Below are positions 45,613-56,854 of a stretch of DNA of 64,000 nucleotides, piece by piece (position 1 is the first letter of the stretch; the number at the start of each line of letters is the position of its first letter). The notes below the pieces were generated by a model that made no database searches, was not told the DNA's origin, and worked only from the letters and a program-made list of their open reading frames with translations. The position numbers were made by a program, and so were the translations under genes. The DNA lies in the NCBI RefSeq assembly GCF_016545825.1, contig NC_052613.1:38608112-38672111 (forward strand), given 5' to 3'. The DNA is from Eucalyptus grandis. Lineage: Eukaryota > Streptophyta > Magnoliopsida > Myrtales > Myrtaceae.

Positions 45613-48600
45613 TTTCTTTTATTTCTTTTTTCCCACTTTTGATTTTCCAAAGCCCATATCTTAAAGAAACCGTGACAGTGGGGATGATTGCAATAGCAAC
45701 CCAGGTTAGTATTTAAGGACGTTTAGGACACTTTGAAGATTCTGCGAAACCAGCGATAAACTTCTGCCGTGGTCAACTTCTCTTTTCAAAAGCGACCCAT
45801 TTGTATAATTCAGCGTTCTGGCCAAGACTGCATTCGGAAGCAACTCAAACAAGCACCACCTCATATAAATCCGGGAAAAGCTAACCGACATCTCGGAGTC
45901 CTCGGCTGATGACGTAGTTAAAATGAGACATTTCAACTGATTCATACGGGTCAGAAGAGAGATCTTGCACGGCTTTGCCAAGGAGTTTTTCAGAGTTCCA
46001 ATCTCATACTCTTTGTTCTCTACAGTTTAGAAAGACTAGTCTGATGTGATCACGTGCCCTTGCGATTTTTCATCTAACAGTCATGAAATTTTGGAACTTA
46101 GCTCAGACCTTGTTGTATCGTGATAGAGGGGTGTCATCGAATTTTCATTGTGAAATCTAACGTCTTTGGGATGTGACGATTTCTCGAACGATTGTGATGC
46201 CCCAAATTCAAGACGACTTCACCAGACAAGTCTTTGATCTATTCTTTCTTTGAATTGCACAATGAAAGGCTTTCTTTATTCTTTTTCCAGACATCGCCAA
46301 ATGTGTCGATGCCTCGGTAGACTCTCACAAGGTTTGATAAAGCAATAGGAATCATCATCCGAGAGAGATCTTAGATACTTTTCAGACAGAATGAAAGAGT
46401 ATAGAGATTATATCGAGGAATCTAAAACATCCTTACATAATTAGTAACCGGGAAATAGACAAAAGGAAGGCCCAAAATCTCTTTCTCGTCTCCTTTATTC
46501 TCCGGTTAACTATATTTCTCTCTTTCTTTGTGACATTACAGCAAATCAGGGGAAGCTCAGTGATTGGCAAAGCAAAAGCCGAAAATCAAAATTTGGGCAA
46601 TAATTCATGCAGAAACTCAGAAGATGATGAGAGCACTGCAAACTCCTGAGGGAAATATGTCTCCTGAATCATGTAGTATGCTAACATCTGGGTTTCACAC
46701 CTTCTTGCCACCAGGGATTCTGCACACAAGTGGAACAAAGAGGTGCCATTCAATTCAACATAGAATTTGGCCATGAAAAGAGATCATCATCAAAATAATA
46801 TGTAAGTCAAGCGATAACAAAACAAAGTCACTGGAGGTGTGTGATTGGGAGTTAATATGATCCTGGTTGTCTTCTTAACGTTCGATTCTCGAGTTTACCT
46901 TTTTGGCAAGAAAATAGCTGGTTGCATAGGAAAACCCCCAATGGCACCGGGATCAAACTGCGTGCTGATCCCGTCAAAGTGGAGTCTCAAGGCTTGTGCT
47001 ACTCCTGCGGGTATCAGCACAGTCGAACAACCTGTGATCCAAAACCCCATAATTATCGAATTGTAACGAAAAATTTTATTCCAACTTATTGTCCACCTGG
47101 TTTCAAGGAGAAAAAGGAGCAAACTTCACCTGCACTGAACCTAACAGTACAATCAAGCTAGAGTCAAAGTGGATAGATTATGCCCAAGCTCGTCTTCAAC
47201 TGGAATTGAGCTTAAAAAATTAGTTATGAGCTGAACTCGGCAAAGTATTCAACATACTCAAGCTTGTCTCAATTTGATTTGATAGCAGTTGGTCCAAAAC
47301 AGAAGAAGAAGGTCGACTTGGTTATTGAAACGCAAACTTACATTATGATGAAAAGATTTCATTATATAGTTTGACCCGTGATTTCGAAATAGACTATACA
47401 AAGAGACCAGAGCAACTTGAAGTCGATTAGAATGGCATAGAGGTTGAGTATCGACTAGTCGAACTACAAGTGAATTCACGAACATAAAAACCATTTCTAC
47501 AACCGTAGAGGAGTAGTACCGGATCGATGGCCCGTTCCGCAGGGCAAGAAAACGCCCATCCCCCCGACCTGCCGAGGAAAAAGGCTTTCATGCCTGAAAC
47601 GGGACCTTGATGGTGATGGACCTTTCTCGGCCGTGGCAGGGCACTGGCCCTTGAAAGCTGCCTCTTCATTACATCATGCTCTTGTTGCGTAGCCTGAAAC
47701 CAAACACAAATCAAACCAAAGCCAAGAAGCTTATGTTGGATCATCAGAAAGCAGGGATAGAAGAGCATACAAAAGCAGCTTGGCCTCGACGGACATCGTC
47801 ACCATCCTCTTCCCGTGCCATGTACCGAGTACAGACACGAAGCAGAGAAGAAAGGAGAACGATAATGAAGTCCAGCCCGTGTGAGAAGGAACCTCCAATG
47901 CCAATCAGTGGAGATCCTAACGGACACAAATGGGAAAACTCCCCATTTCTCCAAAATGCTTGAAATTGAATTATACAGAGGTAGGTGATGATGTTAATCT
48001 GTCCAAGGAAAACGTTTAACATATGAATGTCCGCATGAAGAGGCCTTTCTATTTCCTCTCTCCGAGGATGCGGCTTTAAACGGGCCACCGACAGCTTAGT
48101 TCATGCCCCAAGGTGAAGCTGAACGTATTGGATAAACGACAAAAAGCCCAAGCTCGGATCCATTCCCGGTGCTCTGTACACAAGCCTGATCACGGCTGAA
48201 GAAGCTTGATGCAGAAAAGCCGAATAGTTGACTTTTCCTCGACCCAATTATAGAGAGAGTACCCATTTTGGTTTACTGTCGAGTGTCGAATGTGGATGTG
48301 TGTATTGACAGGTATCCAAGGAAAGGGCAAAATGAGGATGATACCCATAAAAACTCATGACGCAATTAAAATCAAACAAGAAGGTCCAAGTCTCGGAATC
48401 ACCTACGCCGTTTAAAATCTTTATTGGTACTTGTCATTTGTTTTTGGTGCTTGTGTACTCACCACTCGTTCATTTTAAAGTTCTCTAATAAATTAGGTAA
48501 GACATGATTTAAAAAACAATTAGGACATGGATTTCTACATTTATGATGTGAAAAATTGTACTTATTGTATAAGTCCCATTTAGATGTAAGATTTCCTTTA

Positions 48601-49350
48601 GCAAGACTGCGAATTTCTACTACAGAAGAAGCAATAAAGCATTTCTTTTGCAATTATGGTCACTGTGAATCAAGCCCAACGAGCTTATTGACAAAGAATC
48701 TTTTAATGGAATAGAGGAAATGTTTCTGACTTAGGAACTTTATGGAGCTATATTTCTTTGGGTCACTTCATAGTATTATTCATCTGTTTCTTCAGCTTTT
48801 CTTGCTCCTTATTCCCCACTCAAGTCAAACATTTGTCATCCAAATCCATTGACCAATCGTTATGACTGTTAGCTAGCTGGATCTTGGTCGCTTGTCCTCT
48901 ATCGCTCTCTCTCTCTCTCTCTCACAGAAAAAATAATGGCAGAAATAAAGTTGGGGGACGTACCTATAATCTATAAAATTGCCATATGCCGTCGATCTAC
49001 GTTTCAGGCACTGACCCATTAAATCAGCTGACGATCCAATTTTTGTCCCCCTATCCACCTTCCTCCTTCACTCATATCCATCTCGTTGAATCTGCCCATG
49101 ATGTGAAGCTTCAACAGTGGCAAAGTTGACCTTACTCTCCTTATTTAAAAGCAATTGCAACCCCTATTTTTCTATTTGAAAAAAATTAATATTACGAAAA
49201 CCCCCAAATCGATATACTCATCATCAAATTCGACAATTTAATTGTGAAATTTAATAGTAAAATTAATTTATCACTAATGTACCGATTTGGGGTTATTTGG
49301 TGTGATATATTAATCTAGGATTTTTTGGTGGTATTAATTCTTTTTAAAAT
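45471..49350. other. Mostly non-genic region with weak gene traces
   Basis: CT microsatellites lie at about 45577-45605 and 48904-48924. Minus-strand stretches near 48090-47744, 47690-47520 and 47050-46895 read as short exon-like segments with plausible splice sites (for example 46895-47026, with LIPAGVAQALRLHFDGISTQ). I could not assign a family or connect them without stops. The upstream region of the universal stress protein gene begins around 49000. Confidence 0.35.
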
Positions 49351-49563
49351 GACTTGGTTAGTTTGTGGTTTTGCATCATCGTCGTCGTCATCATCTGCAC
49401 CTTACCAAAAGGTCATCTACCCTTCCATATCATTTCAGTTTCTATCGATATCTCTATCTCGTCCATATCCGACTCCTTCCTAGTCCTCTCCAGAAACCAG
49501 ATCTCCGAATCTGTTCTCTTCTTTGCCCTTCCTTGATCGGATCGAGTAGGAGGATCAACCAGT

Positions 49564-50465
49564 ATGACCAGGGACAGGAAGATCGGAGTGGCCGTCGACT
49601 TCTCCAAGGGAAGCAAGCTGGCCCTGAAATGGGCCATCGACAACCTCGTCGACAAGGACGACACTCTCTACATGCTCCACGTGAAGCCCTTCGTCGGGGA
49701 CGAGTCTCGCAACCTCCTCTGGTCCGCCACCGGCTCCCGTACGTCCCTCGAACGACATCGATCGCTCTCTGTCTGTCTTGCTGAGCTTGAATTATTCTGT
49801 GACTATGGTGATGATTGGTAGCACTAGAGTGTTCTGATTGTTTCAATATATGCAGCTCTGATACCCCTGTCGGAATTCCGGGAGAAGGCGGTCGCCCAAA
49901 AGTATGATGTCGAGCTTGATCCTGAGGTCCTCGACATGCTCGATACCGGGTGCCGCCAGAAACATGTACTCGCTTCTTCCTCCAAGCATATACCTATACT
50001 TTTTCCTTTCTATAAGATCGTTTTATTTAATTATTGATCGAAATAAACATGTGAATTGATCGATATGGATTAGGTAACTGTGGTGGTGAAGATATACTGG
50101 GGCGATGCAAGGGACAAGCTGTGCGCGGCGGTCGGTGATCTCAAGCTTGACTGCTTGGTCATGGGTAGCAGAGGCCTCGGCAGCATTCAGAGGTACATTA
50201 AATTCTTAATATAGCAGATTTCCATCCTGAAGGAGTCCAGGTTGTTTTAATCGATATGGTTCCCAAGAACAGAAACCGTAGAATGAATGAGATAATTACA
50301 GATTGGACCTTGAATTTTTCTTTGCCTAAGTTGGTCTTACTGGAGTGAATAAATGTGTTGTGATCTACAAACAGGGTGATCCTTGGGAGCGTGACCAGTC
50401 ATGTGATGGCGACCGCGACTTGTCCGGTGACCATCGTCAAGGAACCGACTTCTCATGGTTTCTGA
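49564..50465 (+). CDS. Universal stress protein (UspA) family protein
   Basis: The CDS joins 49564-49738, 49856-49965, 50074-50192 and 50375-50465, giving 164 aa. It has the Usp fold signature: [20 protein letters not shown] at the N terminus and the ATP-binding motif G-x2-G-x9-G-(S/T) in [20 protein letters not shown], ending ATCPVTIVK. Four short exons are usual for this plant group. The retained glycines suggest nucleotide binding. Plant members respond to hypoxia, drought and other stresses, but the role of this copy is unknown. The start was chosen because the preceding leader has stops and [12 protein letters not shown] matches the family. Confidence 0.95.
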
Positions 50466-51956
50466 TCAATCTGGACTGTTGCAAGGGACGACTGATTATT
50501 TCGTATATAGTGTTTGTGCTTCCGGTGTTAGAGTGCGCTGCTGCATAAGCTTTTCGCCCTTTGTTTGATGTACTGTTGTAATTCGAATTTGATGGACTAA
50601 GTTTGTATTTCAGCTCTTCATGTATCTCCCTAATGCTGTTTCCTTTTGGTTGATCTGATTACCCACTTATTCCAGAAAGGGACCATCCCATTAGAATTGA
50701 TCCTTTAGGGGTATGGGATCATGATGATCATTTTAAACAAGTTCAACTAAGTCTAAACCACAAGCCACATCTGTGGAGGAGGAAGACGTGGACAACACTC
50801 ACAGCTAGACATAATGCTTCAGAGAGGCATATCTAGAATGATTTTCTAAGTAAAATGGTACAACGTAAATGATTGTTTGTAGTGGAATTAAAATGCCTAA
50901 TACCGTCCGCTACAATGTCCAGTAAATTAATAGTTTGTATACCATTTCATATTCTTAGCATTATCCATCTTACCAAATACAGATCAAGACTGTCACCGTC
51001 TGTCCTCCGATAATACTATACTGCGTGTATTCAGATCAGAAAGCCCTACTGTCCCCTTTGTGAGAGCTCAGAGGAGAGGCCTCTCCCCATGATTAGAGGC
51101 TGGACGGGAAGTTGAGTTGTTCGGCGGCGAACCTGTCGGGGTTTGGGTATTCTTCGGTTCGGTGGTATGGATGTATGTAGCGTACTCTCCAAGTTGGCAT
51201 TCCCATCGAGAGGTATCGATCCTTTTCGCTTTCAATGTAAGGCGGGCACGATATATTGGCGTCTCTGGGAACATCGAAACCAGACTTGTGGACTCTCATG
51301 TGCAGATGTACTTCCAGTTGCTCACACAACGCATTATAACATCCTCCCAACAACTTTCACGAGAAAGATCCGCTCCAAGTAAACACAACCAACTAGAAGT
51401 GTCGTCACGGACTCCTTTCCCCCCAGGCTGTTTTTAATGTTGATGCGGCAGTAAACGGTACACGGCTCTCCAGAGCTACACTCCACGGGCTCGAGAACAC
51501 TAGAGATCATGTGCTCCACGACTCTGTATCGGGAACTCACGTCCTCTGTGCTCTCCAAGCCGAAGGGAAAGCTTTAGAGCTCTGCACACAAACCGCTTCT
51601 CGACGAGGCTGGGATCGCATGCTCTTTGAGAATGACTCCATTTCTCTCTGATAAGTGCTGTAAACACTGAAAATAGCACCCACCATCGTCTTCAGATTTC
51701 AGGTTTGGTCCAAGATTGCTATGCTTCTCTCAGGTAACGGTGTTGGAAATTTACCTGGACACGGCGCTCAAATAATAGAGAGCTGCTCACAAGTTAGCCT
51801 AATGAGCATATTGCGAATAGCCATTCAGTCTTCACCGCTCCCGAACTCAAACCAATCGCTTTTGCAATACGTATCACGTCATGCTCATTAATACATAGGT
51901 TCATTCCATTCTTAGTTTACAATATAATTTTTATATTAGCCATTGTTATCGATCAA
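50466..51956. other. Spacer with possible degenerate minus-strand coding traces
   Basis: 51350-51095 on the minus strand reads GFDVPRDANI, then YHRTEEYPNPDRFAAEQL. This loosely resembles the PERF-region of cytochromes P450, but no heme-binding Cys motif follows. I treat it as unassigned. Nothing else recognisable. Confidence 0.35.
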
Positions 51957-52028
51957 GTCGTTGTAGTATAGTGGTGAGTATTCCCGCCTGTCACGCGGGT
52001 GACCCGGGTTCGATCCCCGGCAACGGCG
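51957..52028 (+). tRNA. tRNA-Asp (GUC)
   Basis: A 72-nt cloverleaf. The acceptor stem GTCGTTG pairs with CAACGGC with one G-T pair. The D arm has AGTGGTGAGT, the anticodon loop CTGTCAC gives GUC, and the T arm has the GGTTCGATCC consensus. No intron and no encoded CCA, as for a nuclear gene. A T-rich run just downstream can end Pol III transcription. Confidence 0.97.
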
Positions 52029-52040
52029 TCATTTTTTATT
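52029..52040 (+). terminator. Pol III terminator of tRNA-Asp
   Basis: A run of six T starts four bases after the tRNA 3' end. Confidence 0.75.
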
Positions 52041-52057
52041 TTTATTTTTATTTTTCA

Positions 52058-52470
52058 GTGCCAATTCTTAAATAGGTGCAAAAATTTGTTGTTGCTGCCT
52101 AGTTAATCCTCACCATTAAAAAAACTCCACTTGAATGCTCGGCGTCATTTTCATTTTTATCCTTTTCCTTTTTCGATCCCGTCTTCATCTTTTGATGAGT
52201 TCGTTTATCAATACACAGAAAAAAATACAAATTTGCTTAGCATCCACTCGACATGGCATCGTCACTTGTCAGCCCGAAATGATTTCTTTATCTGGTCTCT
52301 CAATCGGTTTACAAATGAACATTTTATATAGGGAAGTCTGCATCGGTAACGGCAAACGCTCGGAATTCTTAAATAGGTGCAAAAATTTGGTACCCAAGTC
52401 AACGAAATTGTTGCTGCTTAGTTAAGCCTCACACCATAAAAAAAAAACTCCACTTGAATGCTCGTATCTA
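52058..52470. repeat. Pair of direct repeats of about 85-105 bp between tRNA-Asp and the GT4 gene
   Basis: ATTCTTAAATAGGTGCAAAA begins near 52065 and again near 52366. Both copies share GTTGCTGC, TAGTTAA(T/G)CCTCA and then CTCCACTTGAATGCTCG. The copies are separated by about 220 bp of T-rich unique sequence. Confidence 0.8.
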
Positions 52471-52651
52471 GTGCTGTGTTCCAGTCCCAAAATTGCCCAT
52501 GTCCATGTGCAGGAGCCACTTCAAACGGATGAGCTACCAGACAGCACTGTAGATTCTTCGGTAAGTTTCATGTTCCATCGGATGTTCTGTTTTTATTTCC
52601 CCCAGAATCATCTGATCTTGATCTGATTCAACCAATAGGACATTAGTTTCA

Positions 52652-54127
52652 ATGGGCAGGGATTACAAGTCTGCAGTCTTGAGCTTTCGCTGTCTTTGCT
52701 CCATCGTCTTCATCCTCTCTGGGTTTTCGATCGCTTCATTCCTCTGCTGGTTTCACTGTACCAGCACTAGTCCATGCCATAAGCAGACCCAACTGCTGGG
52801 CCGATATGAAGATCGACCTATCGACCTCCTCACATTTGCTTCTGCATGGAACTACCTTGATTTCGCCCCGGGCCGGCCTCCGAAACTCCTCAAGATTGCC
52901 GTCTTCGTCAAGAAATGGCCTCATAGATCTCACGCAGGCGGACTCGAGAGGCATGCCTTGACCCTTCACCTAGCGCTCGCCAGAAGAGGCCACGAGCTCC
53001 ATATATTCACGACTTCTCCTCCGAACTCGTCCTTCCCGAAATACCCGATAAGCAGTTTGTACTTTCATCTCTCTAGGCCAACCGCTGCCGGTTATCTGGA
53101 CCAAGCATTGGTGTGGAAGCAGTTCCAATCTCAGAATTCCACAGGTAGACCATTCGATGTGATCCACACAGAGAGTGTTGGTCTGATGCACACTCGGTCG
53201 CGGAACATAGCCAACCTAGCTGTGAGCTGGCATGGAATCGCTTACGAGACCATACATTCCGACATCATTCAGGAGCTCGTTCGTTCTCCTGACGAGCCAC
53301 AATCGTACTCATTGACTGAAAGAGTGATGCGGGTGGTCGAAGAGGTGAAGTTCTTTCCGAGTTATGCTCACCATGTCGCCACCAGCGATCACGCCGGAGA
53401 TGTACTGAAAAGAGTGTACATGATCCCTGAGGAACGAGTCCATGTGATCCTCAATGGCGTGGATGAAAATGTTTTCAGGCCAAATATCATCAGCGGTGGG
53501 GATTTCAGATCGAAGTTTGGGATTCCTGATTCTAAAAACCTGGTCATAGGATTGGCAGGGAGGTTGGTAAAAGATAAAGGACACCCGATAATGTTCGAAG
53601 CCCTAAAGCAGATACTCAAGGAAAACAAAAAGTTCAGAGAAGAGGTCCTTGTTCTGGTCGCTGGAGATGGTCCCTGGGGTACCAGATATAGAGATCTTGG
53701 TTCCAATGTTCTGGTTTTGGGGCCACTAGAACAGGCTCAAATTGCAAGATTCTATAATGCAATCGATATCTTTGCGAACCCAACTGTTCGAGCTCAAGGA
53801 TTGGATCATACTCTGTTAGAAGCAATGCTTTCCGGTAAGCCAGTCCTTGCCACAAGGCTTGCCAGTATAACTGGGTCCGTCATTGTTAATGCAGACGTGG
53901 GATACACATTTCCACCCACAGTGGATTCGCTAAAGAAAGCTCTCTACAAGGTTTGGGGTGATGGCAGAATCATTTTGGAGAAAAAAGGGCAAGTTGCGCG
54001 GCATAGAGGCTTGCATTTGTTTGCTGCCACCAAGATGGCTGCTGCCTACGAAAGGTTGTTTTTGTGTATGTCAAATGATTCGGCAAAAGGAGAAACTTTT
54101 TGTAACTATGAGGATCCACTTCCCTAA
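52652..54127 (+). CDS. GT4-family glycosyltransferase, type II membrane protein
   Basis: This single exon encodes 491 aa. A short cytoplasmic tail and a transmembrane anchor (about residues 13-35, SIVFILSGFSIASFLCWFHC) suggest a Golgi or ER enzyme. The GT-B fold follows. The N-terminal domain has KIAVFVKKWPHRSHAGGLER with its Gly-rich loop, then LALARRGHELHIFTT. The C-terminal Glycos_transf_1 domain has ILNGVDENVF, IGLAGRLVKDKGH, VAGDGPW and the nucleotide-sugar region ANPTVRAQGLDHTLLEAMLS-GKPV with the conserved Glu. The donor and acceptor are not predictable from this. The GGLERH and LEAMLSGKP motifs indicate retained catalytic architecture. The start at 52652 gives the anchor; no upstream in-frame alternative looks better. 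Confidence 0.93.
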   Translation: MGRDYKSAVLSFRCLCSIVFILSGFSIASFLCWFHCTSTSPCHKQTQLLGRYEDRPIDLLTFASAWNYLDFAPGRPPKLLKIAVFVKKWPHRSHAGGLERHALTLHLALARRGHELHIFTTSPPNSSFPKYPISSLYFHLSRPTAAGYLDQALVWKQFQSQNSTGRPFDVIHTESVGLMHTRSRNIANLAVSWHGIAYETIHSDIIQELVRSPDEPQSYSLTERVMRVVEEVKFFPSYAHHVATSDHAGDVLKRVYMIPEERVHVILNGVDENVFRPNIISGGDFRSKFGIPDSKNLVIGLAGRLVKDKGHPIMFEALKQILKENKKFREEVLVLVAGDGPWGTRYRDLGSNVLVLGPLEQAQIARFYNAIDIFANPTVRAQGLDHTLLEAMLSGKPVLATRLASITGSVIVNADVGYTFPPTVDSLKKALYKVWGDGRIILEKKGQVARHRGLHLFAATKMAAAYERLFLCMSNDSAKGETFCNYEDPLP

Positions 54128-55475
54128 ATCTCGCAAATGGTAATGAAGATTCCCCAAGGCAACATGAGAGGTGCGGTGCTTTCTGATGGCTGAGAGGATT
54201 CCCAAGAGCAAATGCATTGTGATTAAATCTGCAGTGCCAGAGCGAGGTGTTTTGAGAACTGAGGAAACGGGGACAGATTGGACACTGCCATCCATGCTTT
54301 TAGTGGAAAGTTTTAATAGAGATAAAGCATCATCCTTTGAACACTCTTGATAAGGTGCTTTCTGCAATGGGAAGACGAAAATGCGGGAATGACAGGCTGT
54401 AGACTGAAGTTATTTTGTCGGCAGATTCGGGTATTGCTGTTCCTGGACTATTTGCCGGTAGCTTTCAAGTCCAACATCATTTTGCTGCCTGCGCGAGGGT
54501 CAAGTATTTTATTCTAGCATGTCTTGTACTTCTCTTAACTCTCAAATGGTTTGCTTAATTTGGCAGTGGGCAGTTCCTTATGCTTCCTGTGCATGCAACT
54601 TGAAGATAATGCCTGCTTCCTCTTCGTTTAGTGAATCTGTGAGGATGTATATGACCATGTAATCTTGTGAGTCAAGACTCATAGATGTGATTATACTGTG
54701 GCTTCTAACCGGATATTGGTCAACTTGAAATTGAGCAGAATGTACATTTGTTGCATGCTTTTTTTCTAGTATAATGAATCAGAATATTTCTGCCCCTTGC
54801 TTCTATTATATGAAAGGAAGGAAAAATTCCTTCTAGGGCACTTGAAAGAGATTCTGGGATTGAAATATCGAAGACGGTCCTGCTGGTCAACTGATAAAAG
54901 AGCGTTACAAGCAAAGCAATATAACTATATGGATTATAGATGAACCGTTTCTCTCAGAAAAGTAAAGAACTACATCACTTCACCAAATATATGGAGGTAA
55001 ACCGGGCAGTGAGTTGGTTATCAAAACATTCTCATAATTAGGCCAACAAATGCCTTGAAAACGCTTACATGGAGGCAAGACTTTAGGTCATCTACTATTT
55101 ACAGAAGGGAACATAACAAAATGCTTCTGCTTCTTGTTACAGATAAACAATTATACAGCTGCTGCAACTTATTTACTGCCCAGGCTTCTGAATTCCTGCA
55201 AAACAAACAGTGTTATTAAGAGCACTCGCTAGTGAGGTTATGACCCGACACCAAGCAGATGAATGAGGATAATAGATAATGGAAAACGTGAACATCATGA
55301 TTTTCTTGAAGCAGAGAGACTGAGGAAGGATTACTACTTTATAAGATGAGATTTGTGCACCCCTTGTGATAAATTATTCCAAAGTTAAGAAATAAAGCTC
55401 AAGCAAGAGAAACGAGTGATTGTAATTTACCTTCAAAATAGTCTTACAGTTCTCATGGCTTGAGAAGGCAAGATA
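54128..55475. other. GT4 3' UTR and spacer
   Basis: The 3' UTR of the GT4 gene is followed by AT-rich DNA. From about 55130 it probably belongs to the 3' UTR of the convergent minus-strand gene. No further gene was seen. Confidence 0.45.
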
Positions 55476-56854
55476 CTAGTAATAAAGCGAACCTGCAGAA
55501 ATATGAACCATCACTTCAGATATGAGCAATTACAGCTTCACTAGATTCAGCATTTTTCATTGACATTCATACCTTGCCACCAGTTTCCTCTAGAGGCACC
55601 ACTGACAGAATTAGTTCCATTCTGGTCATCTTCTCCTCCATCTTTCTTTAACTGGAAGATTGACATGACAGATAGAGTGGTCAATTTCGCACATCACTCT
55701 CTTCCCTAGAAAGATATTCTCACGTTACTGGTAGAAACTCACTGTTGGGTGGGAGGAAGAGGTTTGGGCACCAGGAGACTGGGAATAGACATCTCGCCCA
55801 CCATAATAAATTGATGAACTCAGATGGCACGGTTCTCCTCTTTCTTCTCGGAAGATCGAACCATCCTTGCTGGTTGTGTTGCAACTTGCACGTTCAGGAC
55901 CCACTGTAGTATATTGACAAAACACGTAGTCTGAGAATATAGTCTGTTACTCATTGAATTTTCAAATATCTTGTAACTGTAAACACACGAATTCTGATGT
56001 GGGTGGCTATCACAGGAAATGATACTATTGACTACCGTATGTTACAAAGCAATCCACTCGAGATCAAGTGCATTTTTATTACTACTCATAGGAAAATGAA
56101 AGTCTTTTTGAGTATGAAGTGTAATAAATCCCCCATAGGCTTGAGATGAATTTTAAGATTGAAGCGTGCGGAAATAAGCAGTCACAAATAATCCTGATCA
56201 CCAACCTTGATTACCCTGCTTGCTGTTCCACCCTTGATTTTCATTGTGGTGCTTCTGCCTATATCCTATGACCTCAGAGCTTGACTTCGTCCCTACTACC
56301 TGAGATCATGAAGGAGTCCATGCTGTAAGTAATAGGCGAGGAGATTTAACTTCTCCTAAAACAAAGACCAGACTACAATTCACGGCTACACTTCAAGGTG
56401 GACTCATTACAGAAGTCAGGGACTCAGGGCTGTAACGAGAATTCTTAACAGTTCTCCACATGTTAACTATACATACTGATATCTGATATAAGCATAAAAT
56501 TAGAATCTGAGTTGGATCCTTAAAGCAATTCTGCATCAACACAATAAAGCTTCTCTCTTTCCTATATAACACTTCTATCCACGTACTAGTGTCATAATCT
56601 CAATATGGATGCACGAGAAAACATGGTAAGGTCAGTAAAAATGAGTTAGAATCGCGTAGGCTAGACTATCAAACGAAACTGCTAAAGACCAAAATCCATG
56701 CAGCACAGAAATCAGCAGATGCATGTACCGAATGAGGTGGTGGGAAAATAGACGCGAACACCCCGGTCGAAGATGACGACGGGGGTGATTCCTTGGCTCC
56801 AAAAATGTCAGCCGCGAATGAGGAAGACGAACCGCCTTGCTTCTTATACTCCAT
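55476..56854 (-). CDS. Conserved plant protein of unknown function (158 aa)
   Basis: Exons on the minus strand: 56854-56729, 56299-56206, 55903-55743, 55651-55573 and 55492-55476; all phases agree. The protein starts MEYKKQGGSSSSFAADIFGA with KESPPSSSSTGVFASIFPPP. It later has EPCHLSSSIYYGGRDVYSQS, and the last exon contributes the end of GNWWQGSLYY. I recognise this pattern (Ser-rich FxxDxFG-type start, CHLSSSIYYGGxD box, WWQGSLYY end) from uncharacterised angiosperm proteins but know no function. It is predicted to be mostly disordered, with no membrane segment. The frame is open upstream to an ATG at 56983, giving a hydrophobic extension; I prefer 56854 because relatives begin at that Met. 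Confidence 0.88.
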
